Assembly (NCBI RefSeq): GCF_002218195.1
Contig: NZ_CP022336.1
Coordinates: 1,731,001 to 1,795,000 of the forward strand
DNA: 64,000 nt
Direction of reading: 5' to 3'
DNA from: Sphingorhabdus sp. SMR4y
GTDB taxonomy: Bacteria; Pseudomonadota; Alphaproteobacteria; Sphingomonadales; Sphingomonadaceae
Positions 19,141 through 29,105 of this stretch are shown here, one piece after another (position 1 is the stretch's first letter; every line of letters begins with the position of its first letter). The position numbers were made by a program, and so were the translations under genes. The notes below the pieces were generated by a model. The model searched no databases, was not told where the DNA came from, and saw nothing but the letters and a program-made list of their open reading frames with translations.

Positions 19141-20112
19141 TTACCCCGCTAGCGCTGGTGCAATTTCGCGAATGACCCGGATCGCAGCCGGGAGCATCAA
19201 TACGCCAATCATCACCGGCAACATGCAGGCAACAAGTGGAACAGACAGCAAAACTGGCAGCCGGTGCGCTTTTTCTTCCGCCCGCATTCTACGTTTTTCA
19301 CGCATTTCCGTAGCATAGATCCGCAAGGTCGTTCCGATACTCGAACCCAGGCTGTCGGACTGGATAAGCAATGTCGTAAACGAGCGGATATCGTCGATCT
19401 GATTACGCTCGCCCATCATCCGCAAGGTCTCTTCGCGGCTCTTGCCGGCCCTCAGTTCCAGCACGGCGAGACACAGAATTTCCGAAACAAGCGGACAGGA
19501 TATCGCCATTTCGCGCCCAACACGGTCAAATGCCGCTTCCAGCCCCAGGCCGGCCTCTACACACACCAGCATCAGGTCTAGACTGTCAGGAAATCCGTTG
19601 ACAATTTTCTGCTCGCGCCGGTCTGCCTGTGCCCGAACCCACAGATTCGGGAGAAAAAGACCAACCAGAGCAAGCACCAAACCCACCAGATAAAGCTTCA
19701 ATAAAGACGGCGGGGTGCCAGAGGACAAGGTCAGCAATACAAAAATCATTGGCAAACCGAGTGTCAATGTCAGTCGCGTCAACGTAAAAATCCGGGGAGC
19801 AGCCGGCGATCGATAACCGGCCGCAATCAGTTTTGACCGCAGAGACTCGCTGCGGGTATCAACCAGTGAAACGCCGCGCTTCTCGATGGCATCCGCCAGA
19901 CGCGTCCAACCGCTGTTCAACGCGTCCGCCCGCAATGTGTCCGCTCCCGAACCGCTGACGACACCATGTTGCATCTCGTCCAGGCGCGACTGAACCGCGG
20001 CACGCTTTGACAGGATGGAATATATCAGGACGACCGCCACGGAGACCAGGGCGAACACACCAACCAGAACGGCGATGCGTATGGTGCCGGAAAGGGCGAG
20101 ATCAGAAAACAT
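19141..20112 (-). CDS. tadC: Tad pilus inner-membrane platform protein TadC
   Basis: A 323-residue protein with hydrophobic segments at about 8-28, 115-165 and 290-315 around a GspF/T2SSF domain. The cytoplasmic helices contain GFPDSLDLMLVCVEAGLGLE and AVLELRAGKSREETLRMMGE, typical of TadC (FPDxLxLLxxxVEAGxsxxxAL). TadB and TadC form the inner-membrane platform that works with the CpaF ATPase to extrude Flp pilin. The stop is 5 bp before the TPR gene and the start 1 bp after tadB. Confidence 0.93.
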   Translation of the reverse strand: MFSDLALSGTIRIAVLVGVFALVSVAVVLIYSILSKRAAVQSRLDEMQHGVVSGSGADTLRADALNSGWTRLADAIEKRGVSLVDTRSESLRSKLIAAGYRSPAAPRIFTLTRLTLTLGLPMIFVLLTLSSGTPPSLLKLYLVGLVLALVGLFLPNLWVRAQADRREQKIVNGFPDSLDLMLVCVEAGLGLEAAFDRVGREMAISCPLVSEILCLAVLELRAGKSREETLRMMGERNQIDDIRSFTTLLIQSDSLGSSIGTTLRIYATEMREKRRMRAEEKAHRLPVLLSVPLVACMLPVMIGVLMLPAAIRVIREIAPALAG

Positions 20113-20113
20113 A

Positions 20114-21115
20114 TCAGACTTTCAAATCGATCATTCGACGGATGGTAAAGAAACCAATGAAATACAGAAGGACGAGGCCGGAAAATCCGATGATGAACGC
20201 GGGGTCTGTCGCTATATCCAGATAGAAGCTCGGTTTGACGAGAAACAGTCCTGCGAACGACAGTATCGGCAATGCTGTCAGGATCAACGCGGTCATGCGC
20301 CCTTCCGAGCTCAGCGCCCGGACCTTCATCATCATGCTCGCGCGCTCACGAATGACACCCGAGAGGTTCTCCAGGATTTCTGCCAGATTTCCGCCGGTTT
20401 CGCTTTGGACAGACAGAGAAACGACAAACATCTGCATATCGTCCATGTCCCACCGGTCGGCCATACTCTGCAGCGAGTCTCGCAAATCTGCACCGTAATT
20501 GACTTCATCGACAACGATGCCGAATTCGCTGCCGATCGGATCCTGCATCTCGGTGGTAAGAAGACTCAGGGCAGCAGAAATCGGATGTCCCGCGCGCAAC
20601 CCTCGAACAAAAACATCAAGAGCTACCGGAAATTGCTGCTGCATCTTGGTTCGCCGCCTGTCGCTGAGGCGAGTGAAGACGACGAGGGGAACACCGATCC
20701 CCATCACTGCCGAGAAGACTATGGCCAACTGGGTAATACCTGCAGATATACTATAGCCTGCTACCGCTGCGCCAAACAATGTTATGGCGAAGATCAGCCC
20801 GGTTCCGGCCAGCATGAAAAAGACTATATTCCGCACCGGCATGTTGATGCCGCTGGACTGCAATATGCGTTCGAAACGACGGGCCAGATTGCCGAGCCCG
20901 AGGGGTAGAAAGTCAAAATTGCTTTCGGTTGATCGGCGCAATTGCGATAGAACCACTTCGCGGTCCAAGCCGCTTTCCATCATCTTCAACCGCTTGTTGA
21001 CTGCACGCCTGCTCCCGCTGCGCGAACGCATCCAGCTGATCGTGGCTTCGGCAGCGAGGAAGACCGAAGCAAAAATCAGGATCAGGACGAATAATCGGAT
21101 GATGGAAGGGGTCAT
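20114..21115 (-). CDS. tadB: Tad pilus inner-membrane platform protein TadB
   Basis: A 333-residue T2SSF-domain membrane protein with an N-terminal helix (about 5-25), a central pair (about 105-160) and C-terminal helices (about 270-330). FPVALDVFVRGLRAGHPISA and SVQSETGGNLAEILENLSGV are typical of the GspF-like domain. It is adjacent to tadC (1-bp gap) and cpaF (1-bp gap), in the conserved cpaF-tadB-tadC order. Confidence 0.94.
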   Translation of the reverse strand: MTPSIIRLFVLILIFASVFLAAEATISWMRSRSGSRRAVNKRLKMMESGLDREVVLSQLRRSTESNFDFLPLGLGNLARRFERILQSSGINMPVRNIVFFMLAGTGLIFAITLFGAAVAGYSISAGITQLAIVFSAVMGIGVPLVVFTRLSDRRRTKMQQQFPVALDVFVRGLRAGHPISAALSLLTTEMQDPIGSEFGIVVDEVNYGADLRDSLQSMADRWDMDDMQMFVVSLSVQSETGGNLAEILENLSGVIRERASMMMKVRALSSEGRMTALILTALPILSFAGLFLVKPSFYLDIATDPAFIIGFSGLVLLYFIGFFTIRRMIDLKV

Positions 21116-21116
21116 G

Positions 21117-22505
21117 TTACTCGAGCCTGTTCTCTGGCCGGAATAGTTCCGAGGGAAGGGTCAGGCCGCGATCGGCCAGTTCTTTCATGAATTTGGGCCG
21201 TATGCCGGTGGCTTCAAAATGGCCCAAAACTGTCCCATTTTCGTCTCTCCCCTTCATCCGGAAGCGGAAAATCTCCTGCATGGTGATGACATCACCTTCC
21301 ATGCCCGTAAGCTCCGACAAGCTTAACAGTCGCCGTCGGCCATCAGCCAGCCGGCCAATCTGGATAACAACGTTGATCGCAGATGCTATTTGTCCGCGCG
21401 CAGACCGTGGCGAGATTTCAATTCCGCTCATCCCGATCATCTGTTCAACTCTGGAAAGAGCATCCCGGGCGGTATTGGCGTGAACCGTGGTCATCGAACC
21501 GTCATGACCGGTGTTCATCGCCTGCAACATGTCAAAGGCTTCACCGGCGCGAACTTCGCCGACAATGATCCGGTCCGGTCGCATCCGGAGCGCATTTTTT
21601 ACGAGATCACGTTGCGAAACCTCGCCGCGACCTTCGATATTGGGTGGCCGGGTTTCCAGCCGCGCTACGTGAGTTTGCTGCAATTGCAGTTCTGCCGAGT
21701 CCTCGATTGTCACGATGCGTTCCTGTTCATCGATGAAGGATGACATCGCGTTGAGCAAAGTGGTTTTACCAGAACCTGTGCCGCCGGAGATCAGCACATT
21801 GCGCCGCGCCTGAACAATGGCCTCCAGTACCTGACCAATCTCGGCCGGAACGCTTCCCAACTCTGCCAGCCGCTGCATACTGATCGGAATTTTGGCAAAT
21901 TTTCGTATCGAAAGCAGCGAACCATCGACCGCGAGAGGTGGTACGACAGCATTTACCCGCGAGCCGTCTGCCAGTCGGGCATCGACGAAAGGCGCGGATT
22001 CATCAACCCGCCGGCCTACGGCAGACACGATTTTCTGGATGATTCGCAGCAGATGTTTCTCGTCTTTGAACCGCACCTCTGTCCGGGTCAGCAATCCGTT
22101 CCGCTCAACGAAAACAATGTCATGGCCGTTGACCAGAATATCGGTAATGGCGGGATCCTGCAGCAGGGGTTCGAGCGGCCCCAATCCCAGCAGTTCGTCC
22201 AGAATGTCAGATACGAGACGCTTGCGCTCGTGCTTGTTCAGTGCATGACGCTGGAGCGCAAGCTGTTCGTGAACAATTTCTCCGATTTCCACCTCAATCT
22301 GGTCTCGGGACATCGTTTCCAGTGCCGAAAGATTGATCAAATCGATCAGCCGCCGATGCAATTCGACCTTCAGATCGAGATTTTCAGCCGCTGCCGATTT
22401 GTCGCCGGACATAAACGAGTCATCGGCGACCCGGGCTTTTTCATTGTCCTCTACCAGCGCCTCGAAGCCCGGCTTGAGATTGTTGGTTTTACGCACCTGC
22501 CACAT
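21117..22505 (-). CDS. cpaF: Tad secretion ATPase CpaF/TadA
   Basis: A 462-residue type II/IV secretion ATPase. The N-terminal helical domain is followed by ATDILVNG-type sequence ([18 protein letters not shown]). The Walker A P-loop [16 protein letters not shown] lies near residues 240-255. Asp box and Walker B-like segments follow ([20 protein letters not shown]), then the His box ([18 protein letters not shown]). It powers Flp pilus assembly at the inner membrane. The C-terminus continues beyond the core into a short tail usual for CpaF. It is preceded by cpaE with a 2-bp gap. Confidence 0.95.
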   Translation of the reverse strand: MWQVRKTNNLKPGFEALVEDNEKARVADDSFMSGDKSAAAENLDLKVELHRRLIDLINLSALETMSRDQIEVEIGEIVHEQLALQRHALNKHERKRLVSDILDELLGLGPLEPLLQDPAITDILVNGHDIVFVERNGLLTRTEVRFKDEKHLLRIIQKIVSAVGRRVDESAPFVDARLADGSRVNAVVPPLAVDGSLLSIRKFAKIPISMQRLAELGSVPAEIGQVLEAIVQARRNVLISGGTGSGKTTLLNAMSSFIDEQERIVTIEDSAELQLQQTHVARLETRPPNIEGRGEVSQRDLVKNALRMRPDRIIVGEVRAGEAFDMLQAMNTGHDGSMTTVHANTARDALSRVEQMIGMSGIEISPRSARGQIASAINVVIQIGRLADGRRRLLSLSELTGMEGDVITMQEIFRFRMKGRDENGTVLGHFEATGIRPKFMKELADRGLTLPSELFRPENRLE

Positions 22506-22507
22506 GA

Positions 22508-23710
22508 TCAGTCAGTCCGTCCCAGAGTTTCGTCGATACTTTCCAATATGATCTCGATATCTTTGCTGATTTTACTCTTACGGCGAATCTCGTCGATCAG
22601 GACGCCTTGATCCTGTGCGGCACTGACCAGCGGATAGTCGTTGTGGAGACTATGCTGGACAGGATAATTTATTGCCTTTTCGGCATCCTGCAAATTGATA
22701 GAGCGGAACAGCTTTTTCTCGACGCGGTTGACAACAACCTGCACATGGTTTCCGGAAATGCCTTGGCTTTCCAGCAGGGCGAGTTGCCGTTTCGCTTGTC
22801 GCAGACTGGCAATAGTCAATTCTACCACAAGCAGGACGATATCGGACCGCGCGACCAGCGAGACGGACCAGTTGGTCCAATTGCCTGGGAGGTCGATGAA
22901 AATCGTATCATATTCGCGGGATGCAATGTCGATGATCCGGTAAATCTGATCGGCATTTACGGATTCCATCGGCATGATTTCCGCTGGCGCCGGTATCACG
23001 TTCAAGCCTGTCGGAAGAGTGGATGCCACAGACTGCAACAGTTCGCCGTCAATCCGGGAACCGGCATCCAGCAGATCCGAAAGGTTTAGCGGCTGATTGA
23101 CTCCCAAATAGGATGCTATGCTGCCAAATTGCAGATCAAGATCGAAAAGGCAGGTTCCACCTTGGTCCGCGGCGTGCATTTCCGCATATCGGCTGGCCGC
23201 CTGGGTTGCGATCATGCTGGCACCGACCCCGCCGATGCTCTTGATTACGGAAATGACTTTTGCCGGGCTTGTCTCGACTTTTACGTCTTTCTTCATGCCA
23301 GCCAGAACTTGCTGAAGAACCTCCGACAAGTCGGAATAGGATAGCGGCAGTTCGATCACATCGGCTATGCCATTTTTGAGCAAAGTGCGGACGAGCGGCA
23401 AGGATGCATTGCGGACAGCAGCAATAATCGGGAGGTTAGGAAATTTTTTCCCGATTTTTGAAATCCGGTCGATTGATGAGGGAACTTCGCTATCCACCTC
23501 GATAACCACGATTCGAGAGTCCTTGAGCAAATCGGTCGGCAAGGGTGCATCGAGATCCAGCATATCGAGAGTAAGGGAGATCGCTCCGCCCTCTGCATCG
23601 GACAATTCTGAAGCGGCCAATTCCTTTTCCGACAATATGAGATGAATATGGTTGTTATCGAGCGACAAAGCCCACTCCTGTCCAGGTTTGTTATGATCAA
23701 AAATACCCAC
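22508..23710 (-). CDS. cpaE: CpaE/TadZ pilus localisation protein with degenerate Walker A
   Basis: A 400-residue protein with an N-terminal receiver-like pseudo-domain (about 15-140) and a ParA/MinD-like domain (about 145-400). The P-loop region reads IKSIGGVGASMIA near residues 152-164. The deviant Walker A Lys-Gly-Gly-x-Gly-Lys-Thr lacks its second Lys and Thr, so ATP hydrolysis is doubtful. The later FDLDLQFGS and FIDLPGNW segments correspond to the other ParA motifs. CpaE/TadZ places the Tad machine at its cell site. It lies between tadE and cpaF in the usual operon order. Confidence 0.9.
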   Translation of the reverse strand: MGIFDHNKPGQEWALSLDNNHIHLILSEKELAASELSDAEGGAISLTLDMLDLDAPLPTDLLKDSRIVVIEVDSEVPSSIDRISKIGKKFPNLPIIAAVRNASLPLVRTLLKNGIADVIELPLSYSDLSEVLQQVLAGMKKDVKVETSPAKVISVIKSIGGVGASMIATQAASRYAEMHAADQGGTCLFDLDLQFGSIASYLGVNQPLNLSDLLDAGSRIDGELLQSVASTLPTGLNVIPAPAEIMPMESVNADQIYRIIDIASREYDTIFIDLPGNWTNWSVSLVARSDIVLLVVELTIASLRQAKRQLALLESQGISGNHVQVVVNRVEKKLFRSINLQDAEKAINYPVQHSLHNDYPLVSAAQDQGVLIDEIRRKSKISKDIEIILESIDETLGRTD

Positions 23711-23720
23711 GGTTCATCCT

Positions 23721-24350
23721 CTAGTTCGCATAAGTGCCTTCACCGTCTTCCAGCGTCAGTGCGGCGCTGAAATCGGGTAAGGTTATGGTGGTGCCGAAAA
23801 TCTGGGTCAGAAGCGGCTGGAAGTCGAGGTTTTGCAGGCGGATCGTTACCAGAGGGGCAACGTCAGGTCCATTGGGGTCGCCTGCAAAACCAAGTCCGGA
23901 ATAGCCATATTCAACAACCACGTTTTCGGCTGCAACGTCTGGTTTGAAAAGATTGATACGATCCACGATATTGTTGAACGCTGTGGCGTTCACCGTTGAC
24001 AGATATGCACTATCACATGTCCCACCCGTCACGCAGCTGCAAGCCGGTGTTCCCCCAGGCGCTTCACACACTATTCCGGGAAAAGCTGTTTCGGGTACAG
24101 GGTCTCCCTGCAGAACCGACCCGCTAATGGCAAAACTATAGGACTCAAGAGCCGAGGGGACAATATCGGTTGCGACCGCATAGCGGACACCCATCTGGGT
24201 GGCTTTTTCGGCCCGGTTCCAGTCCCACATCAACCGGCCAACATCCATCATACCAAGCAGAAATATAAGGAGGATCGGCAGAACCATAGCGAATTCTGCT
24301 GCTGGCCCACCCTGCTCATCTCGAAGGAAATGCTGAACAGGCCGGATCAT
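23721..24350 (-). CDS. tadE: TadE-like pseudopilin
   Basis: A 209-residue protein with a basic N-terminus, then EQGGPAAEFAMVLPILLIFL (about 12-31): the TadE prepilin-like signature with a small residue before the cleavage site and Glu at +5 of the hydrophobic helix. The remaining domain is periplasmic, with several Cys (about 95-120) likely to form disulfides. It overlaps the upstream tadE by 4 bp. Minor pseudopilins of this type are processed by CpaA and are needed for pilus assembly. Confidence 0.85.
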   Translation of the reverse strand: MIRPVQHFLRDEQGGPAAEFAMVLPILLIFLLGMMDVGRLMWDWNRAEKATQMGVRYAVATDIVPSALESYSFAISGSVLQGDPVPETAFPGIVCEAPGGTPACSCVTGGTCDSAYLSTVNATAFNNIVDRINLFKPDVAAENVVVEYGYSGLGFAGDPNGPDVAPLVTIRLQNLDFQPLLTQIFGTTITLPDFSAALTLEDGEGTYAN

Positions 24351-24865
24351 ATGCCGTTCACCGTTGCCTGAGCTTCAGCATTCAACGTAAGATCCGGGTC
24401 CGCGAGGCCGACTATGCCGAACAGCGAACTATACGGCACCGCGGCGGTAACAGTCACTACCGGCGCACCGCCTGTCTTGTCCTTGTAAATGCCCCCGGTC
24501 GTTGCCGCGGAGCAGGCAACATTCACCGTGATGGTCGTATCCTCGATCGCATTGGTCCATCCGCGCAAGCGTGGTTTGTCAGGAGTGACGTCCGTCACCT
24601 GCCCCGTCCGCACGACATTTTGAATTTTGTCGTCACGCGCTGCATTCGCGGAGTTGGCGCAATCATATTCGCTGAAGGACAAGCGTCCGGCATAGCGCGC
24701 ACCATCGCGAACCGCCTTGACCACGACATGCTCGCTCAGGAAATAATTACCGAGTTCAAACGAACCGAACATCAAGGCTATCAGCATCGGAGTGGCCAGC
24801 GCCATTTCCGCCGCTGCAGTACCGCGCGTACATTGCATCAAGGACAAGGGTAAACGTGCCATCAT
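24347..24865 (-). CDS. tadE: TadE-like pseudopilin
   Basis: A 172-residue protein with CTRGTAAAEMALATPMLIAL (about 12-31), again the TadE signature, followed by a periplasmic domain with two Cys. It overlaps tadG by 4 bp and the second tadE by 4 bp, so the three are translationally coupled. Two different TadE paralogues plus a TadG are common in Tad loci. Confidence 0.88.
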   Translation of the reverse strand: MMARLPLSLMQCTRGTAAAEMALATPMLIALMFGSFELGNYFLSEHVVVKAVRDGARYAGRLSFSEYDCANSANAARDDKIQNVVRTGQVTDVTPDKPRLRGWTNAIEDTTITVNVACSAATTGGIYKDKTGGAPVVTVTAAVPYSSLFGIVGLADPDLTLNAEAQATVNGI

Positions 24866-26391
24866 TCGATCAAATAGGGCACGTCACGCGCCACGGTTTG
24901 AGTGCCGCCGTTACCGCTCCCGCCGGCTACGGTTTCACCGATGAGTTCGACATAGACGTCGGATTTTTGTGAATAGACCGTACCACATCCCATGCCTGAC
25001 TTGCATTTGTCTCTTGCAAAGGAGGGTTCGACAAGAAAGAGATCAACCCATTTCAAAACTGGTATATCGGTGTCCGACGGAGAAATGTCGTGCGCATCGC
25101 AGTTTATCACCGCAGCCGAAATTCGCCGGCGATCAACGTTGGAACCTCCCGGCATGATCCCCGGAGTTATGCATGCGGGGGTCGAATATGCCCGTTTGGA
25201 TCCGACCTGGGGTGTCGCGGAGAGCCGGGTGGCGTCTTCAAGTTCCCACAAGTATACCTGATAGCGGGTCGGGCTGGCGCCGACCTGATTCGCGTAATTC
25301 GATCCATAATGCGATCGCCAGTAAGCATTGATGTCCCACACGCCGGTGCCGATTCTCGAATTCCCGGTTGTCGCGGCACAATCACCGGCGTCGCTCCATG
25401 CATGACACAGATCGCGGGGCAGCCCCATGACCGAGGGTGTGGTCGAAATTGGCGCAGCAGAAGTGGGGCGGTACCGATCAGTATCAGGCTGCTCCCAGCC
25501 CTGGCCGGTTATTCCGCAACTCATCGCACCATTGCCGCGAACAAGATCCTTGCGGGTGTTGGTTGAAGGAGAACATGTGCCGCCGGTTGGGCAGCTATTG
25601 CCGTTCGCATCGATGTCGAACCGGGTGTTCAGTCCGTCCATCACACTGGCATTGAGACCGGCCTTTATCTCAACGCCATCACTGGCGATGCAATCGCCAG
25701 GCGGCGTATTGTACCCAACCGCCCTTAGCAGATTATTGGCACCGGTTCCGAAGCCGGTTTCCAAAAATCCAAAAGCACCCGGGCCGTATGAACCGTCGCC
25801 GACAAGCTTGATTCCCGTGCCCGGTGCCAAGCTGAAAGCATAATCAATATCGGTATTGTTCAATGGTTCGCTCGGATTGCAGAACATCACTGGCGGTGTC
25901 CGGCAGATTGAAGACCCGACACCGGCGAACGCGGTTGCGTCCAGCGCCCCCGACGAAAAAGCTGCAACAATCGGCGTCAGGGCAAAATTTGCGGTGCGTG
26001 TCACCGTCGTCACTTCGACAAAATTTGCTTCCGCGTCCGTAGTTGCGACCGTTCCCTTGCCTTTATCAACGTAGAAAACCACATTGGCAGTCGGCACAGA
26101 AATCGCCCTGCTGCCAACATTGTCATTGGAGAACAGAGTTGAATTGGTGACCAGCGTCTGTGCGGCATCCGTGGCTCGGGTCCTGGCCCCGGCTTCGCCA
26201 TCCAGCTGCGTCGCTGCGGCCAGCGCGGCCTGATCGGCTGCATTCTGAAGCTCGCTGTCCATTGCAGCCATCCGGGCATAGTCAAAGCCGATTCCGCCAA
26301 CCGCGATCAACGCAAATAAAGACAGGGCAATCGTGGGCGCAACCGCAGCGCTTTCATCGTTCCTGAACTGACTCCATTTCACGCGCTTCAC
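24862..26391 (-). CDS. tadG: TadG-like pilus assembly protein
   Basis: A 509-residue protein. The N-terminus FRNDESAAVAPTIALSLFAL leads into a single transmembrane helix (about 15-40), followed by MAAMDSELQNAADQAALAAA, the characteristic TadG segment. A large periplasmic region follows, rich in Cys pairs, Gly and Ser, without a clear intact vWA MIDAS motif. TadG is thought to anchor or regulate the Tad apparatus. The gene starts 23 bp after the small lipoprotein gene and overlaps tadE by 4 bp. Confidence 0.85.
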   Translation of the reverse strand: MKRVKWSQFRNDESAAVAPTIALSLFALIAVGGIGFDYARMAAMDSELQNAADQAALAAATQLDGEAGARTRATDAAQTLVTNSTLFSNDNVGSRAISVPTANVVFYVDKGKGTVATTDAEANFVEVTTVTRTANFALTPIVAAFSSGALDATAFAGVGSSICRTPPVMFCNPSEPLNNTDIDYAFSLAPGTGIKLVGDGSYGPGAFGFLETGFGTGANNLLRAVGYNTPPGDCIASDGVEIKAGLNASVMDGLNTRFDIDANGNSCPTGGTCSPSTNTRKDLVRGNGAMSCGITGQGWEQPDTDRYRPTSAAPISTTPSVMGLPRDLCHAWSDAGDCAATTGNSRIGTGVWDINAYWRSHYGSNYANQVGASPTRYQVYLWELEDATRLSATPQVGSKRAYSTPACITPGIMPGGSNVDRRRISAAVINCDAHDISPSDTDIPVLKWVDLFLVEPSFARDKCKSGMGCGTVYSQKSDVYVELIGETVAGGSGNGGTQTVARDVPYLIE

Positions 26392-26414
26392 TTTTCATGC
26401 CCTTTCTTCGACGA

Positions 26415-26684
26415 CTAATTTGGACCGCTACTCGAACCGCTTGTTGTCTTGACACCGACCGGTTCCTTGACCTTGCCGGTGCGATATCTCTCAACCGCCG
26501 CCGCGCTGACCGAACCGTCCGTAGTTTGCTCATCTTCATATTGCGGATCGGGGTTCACGATTTGCGCAGCATAATTGTGCCGGACAGCGCCTCCGAAGGT
26601 CGTATCATTAGGGGTACAGGCCGAAAGGCCGGCGCCGGCCACCGCAGCCAGAGCGGTCGAAATCAGGGTGCGATTAAAATTCAT
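26415..26684 (-). CDS. Small Tad-locus lipoprotein (CpaD-like position)
   Basis: An 89-residue lipoprotein: signal helix (about 4-20) and lipobox GLSAC near residues 18-22. The mature part has FGGAVRHNYAAQIVNP, resembling the segment around conserved positions of CpaD-type proteins. I chose the ATG at 26684 because the longer reading frame puts a charged stretch before the signal peptide. It overlaps the end of cpaC by 11 bp. The position between cpaC and tadG suggests a pilotin or CpaD-like role at the outer membrane; the protein is much shorter than CpaD (about 200 residues), so this is tentative. Confidence 0.7.
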   Translation of the reverse strand: MNFNRTLISTALAAVAGAGLSACTPNDTTFGGAVRHNYAAQIVNPDPQYEDEQTTDGSVSAAAVERYRTGKVKEPVGVKTTSGSSSGPN

Positions 26685-28152
26685 ATCCGTTCGGCCCGAT
26701 AAAGCCGCCTTCTGCTGGAATGGTTGTGTCGGCTTCTGGTGGCGGTGCGTCTGGATCAAACGGATCCACGCCCACAGCCTTGTCGGACCGGCCCATCAGG
26801 AATAATTCCAGTTCCGAAGGCTCTTTCACGCGATCTGTGGGAAGTTGCACCATATCGGCTTTCATCGGCTGCACCAGCCGCGGTGTGACAATGATGACCA
26901 GTTCGGTTTCCTGTTTCGCAAAGCTGGTCGAGCGGAACAGCGAACCGATGATCGGAATCGACCCCAAAATCGGGAACTGTCGAACCGTATCCTGGAAATC
27001 CTTGCGAATGAGCCCCGCGATTGCAAAGGACTGGCCGTCACGCAGTTCCAGCGTGGTATTCGCGCGCCGCGTCTGAAGGCCCGGAATGGCAAGTCCGTTG
27101 ACCCGGATCGAAGCGGAGGGATCAATCGAACTTACTTCCGGCTCGACTACCAGGTTGATAACACCATCCGCCAGAACCGTTGGCGTAAATGCCAGGCTCA
27201 CTCCGAACGGCTTGAATTCAATCGTTATGTTATTGCCATCCTCGCCGCTGCCGCCTTGCGAGACAGGAATGGGAAATTCTCCGCCAGCCAGAAACGACGC
27301 CGTCTCTCCGGACAAGGCCACCAAAGTCGGCTCGGCCAGCGTTTTGACCACGCCTTTGCGTTCCAGCGCATCCAAAGCCCCGAATATATCAAGATTTCCG
27401 ATATTGAAGGAACCGGCGACGATACCAAAACTGTCCAATATGCCGCCGATATCGATCGTCGGCACGCCGTTTTGATTGGTCAAAAGAGCGGTCGAAGGGG
27501 CGGTGCTTCCCAAACCACCCTGAAAGCGTCCGTTCTGGGACAGGAATGCAGCATTCAGACCAAATTGCTTGCCGACCTGACGGTTCATTTCCGAAAAGCG
27601 GACTTCAAGCATAACTTGCTGCGTGCCGCCAACGGACATCATGTTGACGACATTATCGCCAGCATAGGTTTGCGCCAACTGCATTGCCCGATCAACCATC
27701 GGGCTACTCGAAACGACACCTGTCAGAACAATCGAATCATTGGAAATATTGGCTCCGACCTTCTCGCCGGGCATAAGCTGTTCGAGTTGCCGGCGCAGCG
27801 AAACCACATCCGGGCCAACGGCGACATCGACGACCGATATCATCCGGTTACTGCTGTCATAGAGCGTCAGGCTGGTCGTGCCCATTTTCTTGCCGAGCAC
27901 ATAGAGCGACCGGTTGGTCATCGGCAATATGTCGGCAATTTCATCATTGCCGATCATCGCGCGGGAAAAATTCCGGTCGACGTTGAGAATCTGGCTTTTG
28001 TTCAGCGGAACATCCAGCTGGCCGCCATGCGCGCCGCTATACTGATTTGCGGTATAGACCGACTGTGCCAGCACCGGAGTGGTAGCTGTGGTGCAGGCCA
28101 GTGCCAGCAACGTGCAGGCGGACAGTCTTTTTCCCAATCTAGAAACCAGCAT
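26674..28152 (-). CDS. cpaC: Tad pilus outer-membrane secretin CpaC/RcpA
   Basis: A 492-residue protein with a signal peptide (about 1-29, ending PVLAQ), an N-terminal pilus-secretin domain (about 45-115; LNVDRNFSRAMIGNDEIADI), a BON-like segment (about 115-185) and the secretin domain (about 240-430). VALSGETASFLAGGEFPIPV and ILGSIPIIGSLFRS, followed by ETELVIIVTPRLV, are hallmark secretin motifs. It forms the outer-membrane pore of the Flp pilus. It overlaps cpaB by 14 bp. Confidence 0.94.
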   Translation of the reverse strand: MLVSRLGKRLSACTLLALACTTATTPVLAQSVYTANQYSGAHGGQLDVPLNKSQILNVDRNFSRAMIGNDEIADILPMTNRSLYVLGKKMGTTSLTLYDSSNRMISVVDVAVGPDVVSLRRQLEQLMPGEKVGANISNDSIVLTGVVSSSPMVDRAMQLAQTYAGDNVVNMMSVGGTQQVMLEVRFSEMNRQVGKQFGLNAAFLSQNGRFQGGLGSTAPSTALLTNQNGVPTIDIGGILDSFGIVAGSFNIGNLDIFGALDALERKGVVKTLAEPTLVALSGETASFLAGGEFPIPVSQGGSGEDGNNITIEFKPFGVSLAFTPTVLADGVINLVVEPEVSSIDPSASIRVNGLAIPGLQTRRANTTLELRDGQSFAIAGLIRKDFQDTVRQFPILGSIPIIGSLFRSTSFAKQETELVIIVTPRLVQPMKADMVQLPTDRVKEPSELELFLMGRSDKAVGVDPFDPDAPPPEADTTIPAEGGFIGPNGYEF

Positions 28153-29059
28153 GACGTTTCACCTCGTAATTTGTCGCCCCGGTTCCACGCACGATTTGCA
28201 CGCTGGTTGTGTTTGATGGGCGTTTTGCTGCTGCAGCTCCGCCGCTGCTCCTGCGGACGCGATAGACCGGCGCCCGCGCGTAATTGGCATAGCTCGAGGA
28301 TGGCGAACGATAACGGCCGCTATAGGCACCATCCTGCAGATCATCGATGCTGACGGTCTGGACTGCTTCGGTGTCCTGATTGGCCACATTGCGCAGTGCC
28401 AGCGACAGGCTGCCGACCGCCTCTCCGAGTACCAGCTTCTGCGCGTCAACCGGGTCGACTTCGAGGGTCGCTGTCTTGCTGACTTTGGGCTGATTGGCAT
28501 TGTCATTGGCATTCTGGTCGATGGCGATGACCTTGATATTCTGCAACAGGACATCGGTAATCTGACCTGTCCGGTCACCATTGCCGTCTGCAACCTGCCG
28601 GGTGATAAACACATCCACGCTGTCGCCAGGAAGAACAAAGCCGGCAACACCGGTCACATCGCCCACGCGGACGGCAACGGCGCGTTTGTCTTCAGGAAGG
28701 ACAGCCGATATCGACGCCCTGCCCCCTTCGCCGGAAAGTTTGGATTGCATGATCGGTTCGTTGACCTCGATCGGGCGCAACGCCACACGGGGTGCGCCGG
28801 GGACAACAAGTCCGGTCCTGCTCGGGAAAGTTCCGGCCGGCAGTGATGCTCTCGGCCAGGAAACGAATTTGATATTTTCGGTGGTTACGGCCGTGCCATA
28901 TTCCAGCGGAACGCGGGCCACGGCGACGCGCACCATGGTCTTGTCGACGGTTTCCGCCTGCTGCTCGACGCCGCTCAAATAACTGTTGGCGACAAATACC
29001 GCCGCCAGTCCCAAAAGGATCGCGAGACCCAATACGATTAAAGATCGATTTTGCGGCAT
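28139..29059 (-). CDS. cpaB: Flp pilus assembly protein CpaB/RcpC
   Basis: A 306-residue protein with an N-terminal membrane anchor (about 6-25), a SAF domain (about 43-110; VARVPLEYGTAVTTENIKF) and a C-terminal RcpC domain (LSAVLPEDKRAVAVRVG type, here ISAVLPEDKRAVAVRVGDVT) with VLPGDSVDVFITR. CpaB is a periplasmic partner of the CpaC secretin. It overlaps cpaC by 14 bp and follows flp across a stem-loop. Confidence 0.92.
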   Translation of the reverse strand: MPQNRSLIVLGLAILLGLAAVFVANSYLSGVEQQAETVDKTMVRVAVARVPLEYGTAVTTENIKFVSWPRASLPAGTFPSRTGLVVPGAPRVALRPIEVNEPIMQSKLSGEGGRASISAVLPEDKRAVAVRVGDVTGVAGFVLPGDSVDVFITRQVADGNGDRTGQITDVLLQNIKVIAIDQNANDNANQPKVSKTATLEVDPVDAQKLVLGEAVGSLSLALRNVANQDTEAVQTVSIDDLQDGAYSGRYRSPSSSYANYARAPVYRVRRSSGGAAAAKRPSNTTSVQIVRGTGATNYEVKRHAGF

Positions 29060-29105
29060 GGCGCAGCTTCCCCCTCACGCGATCCGGATAGCCAGATCTG
29101 AAAAT

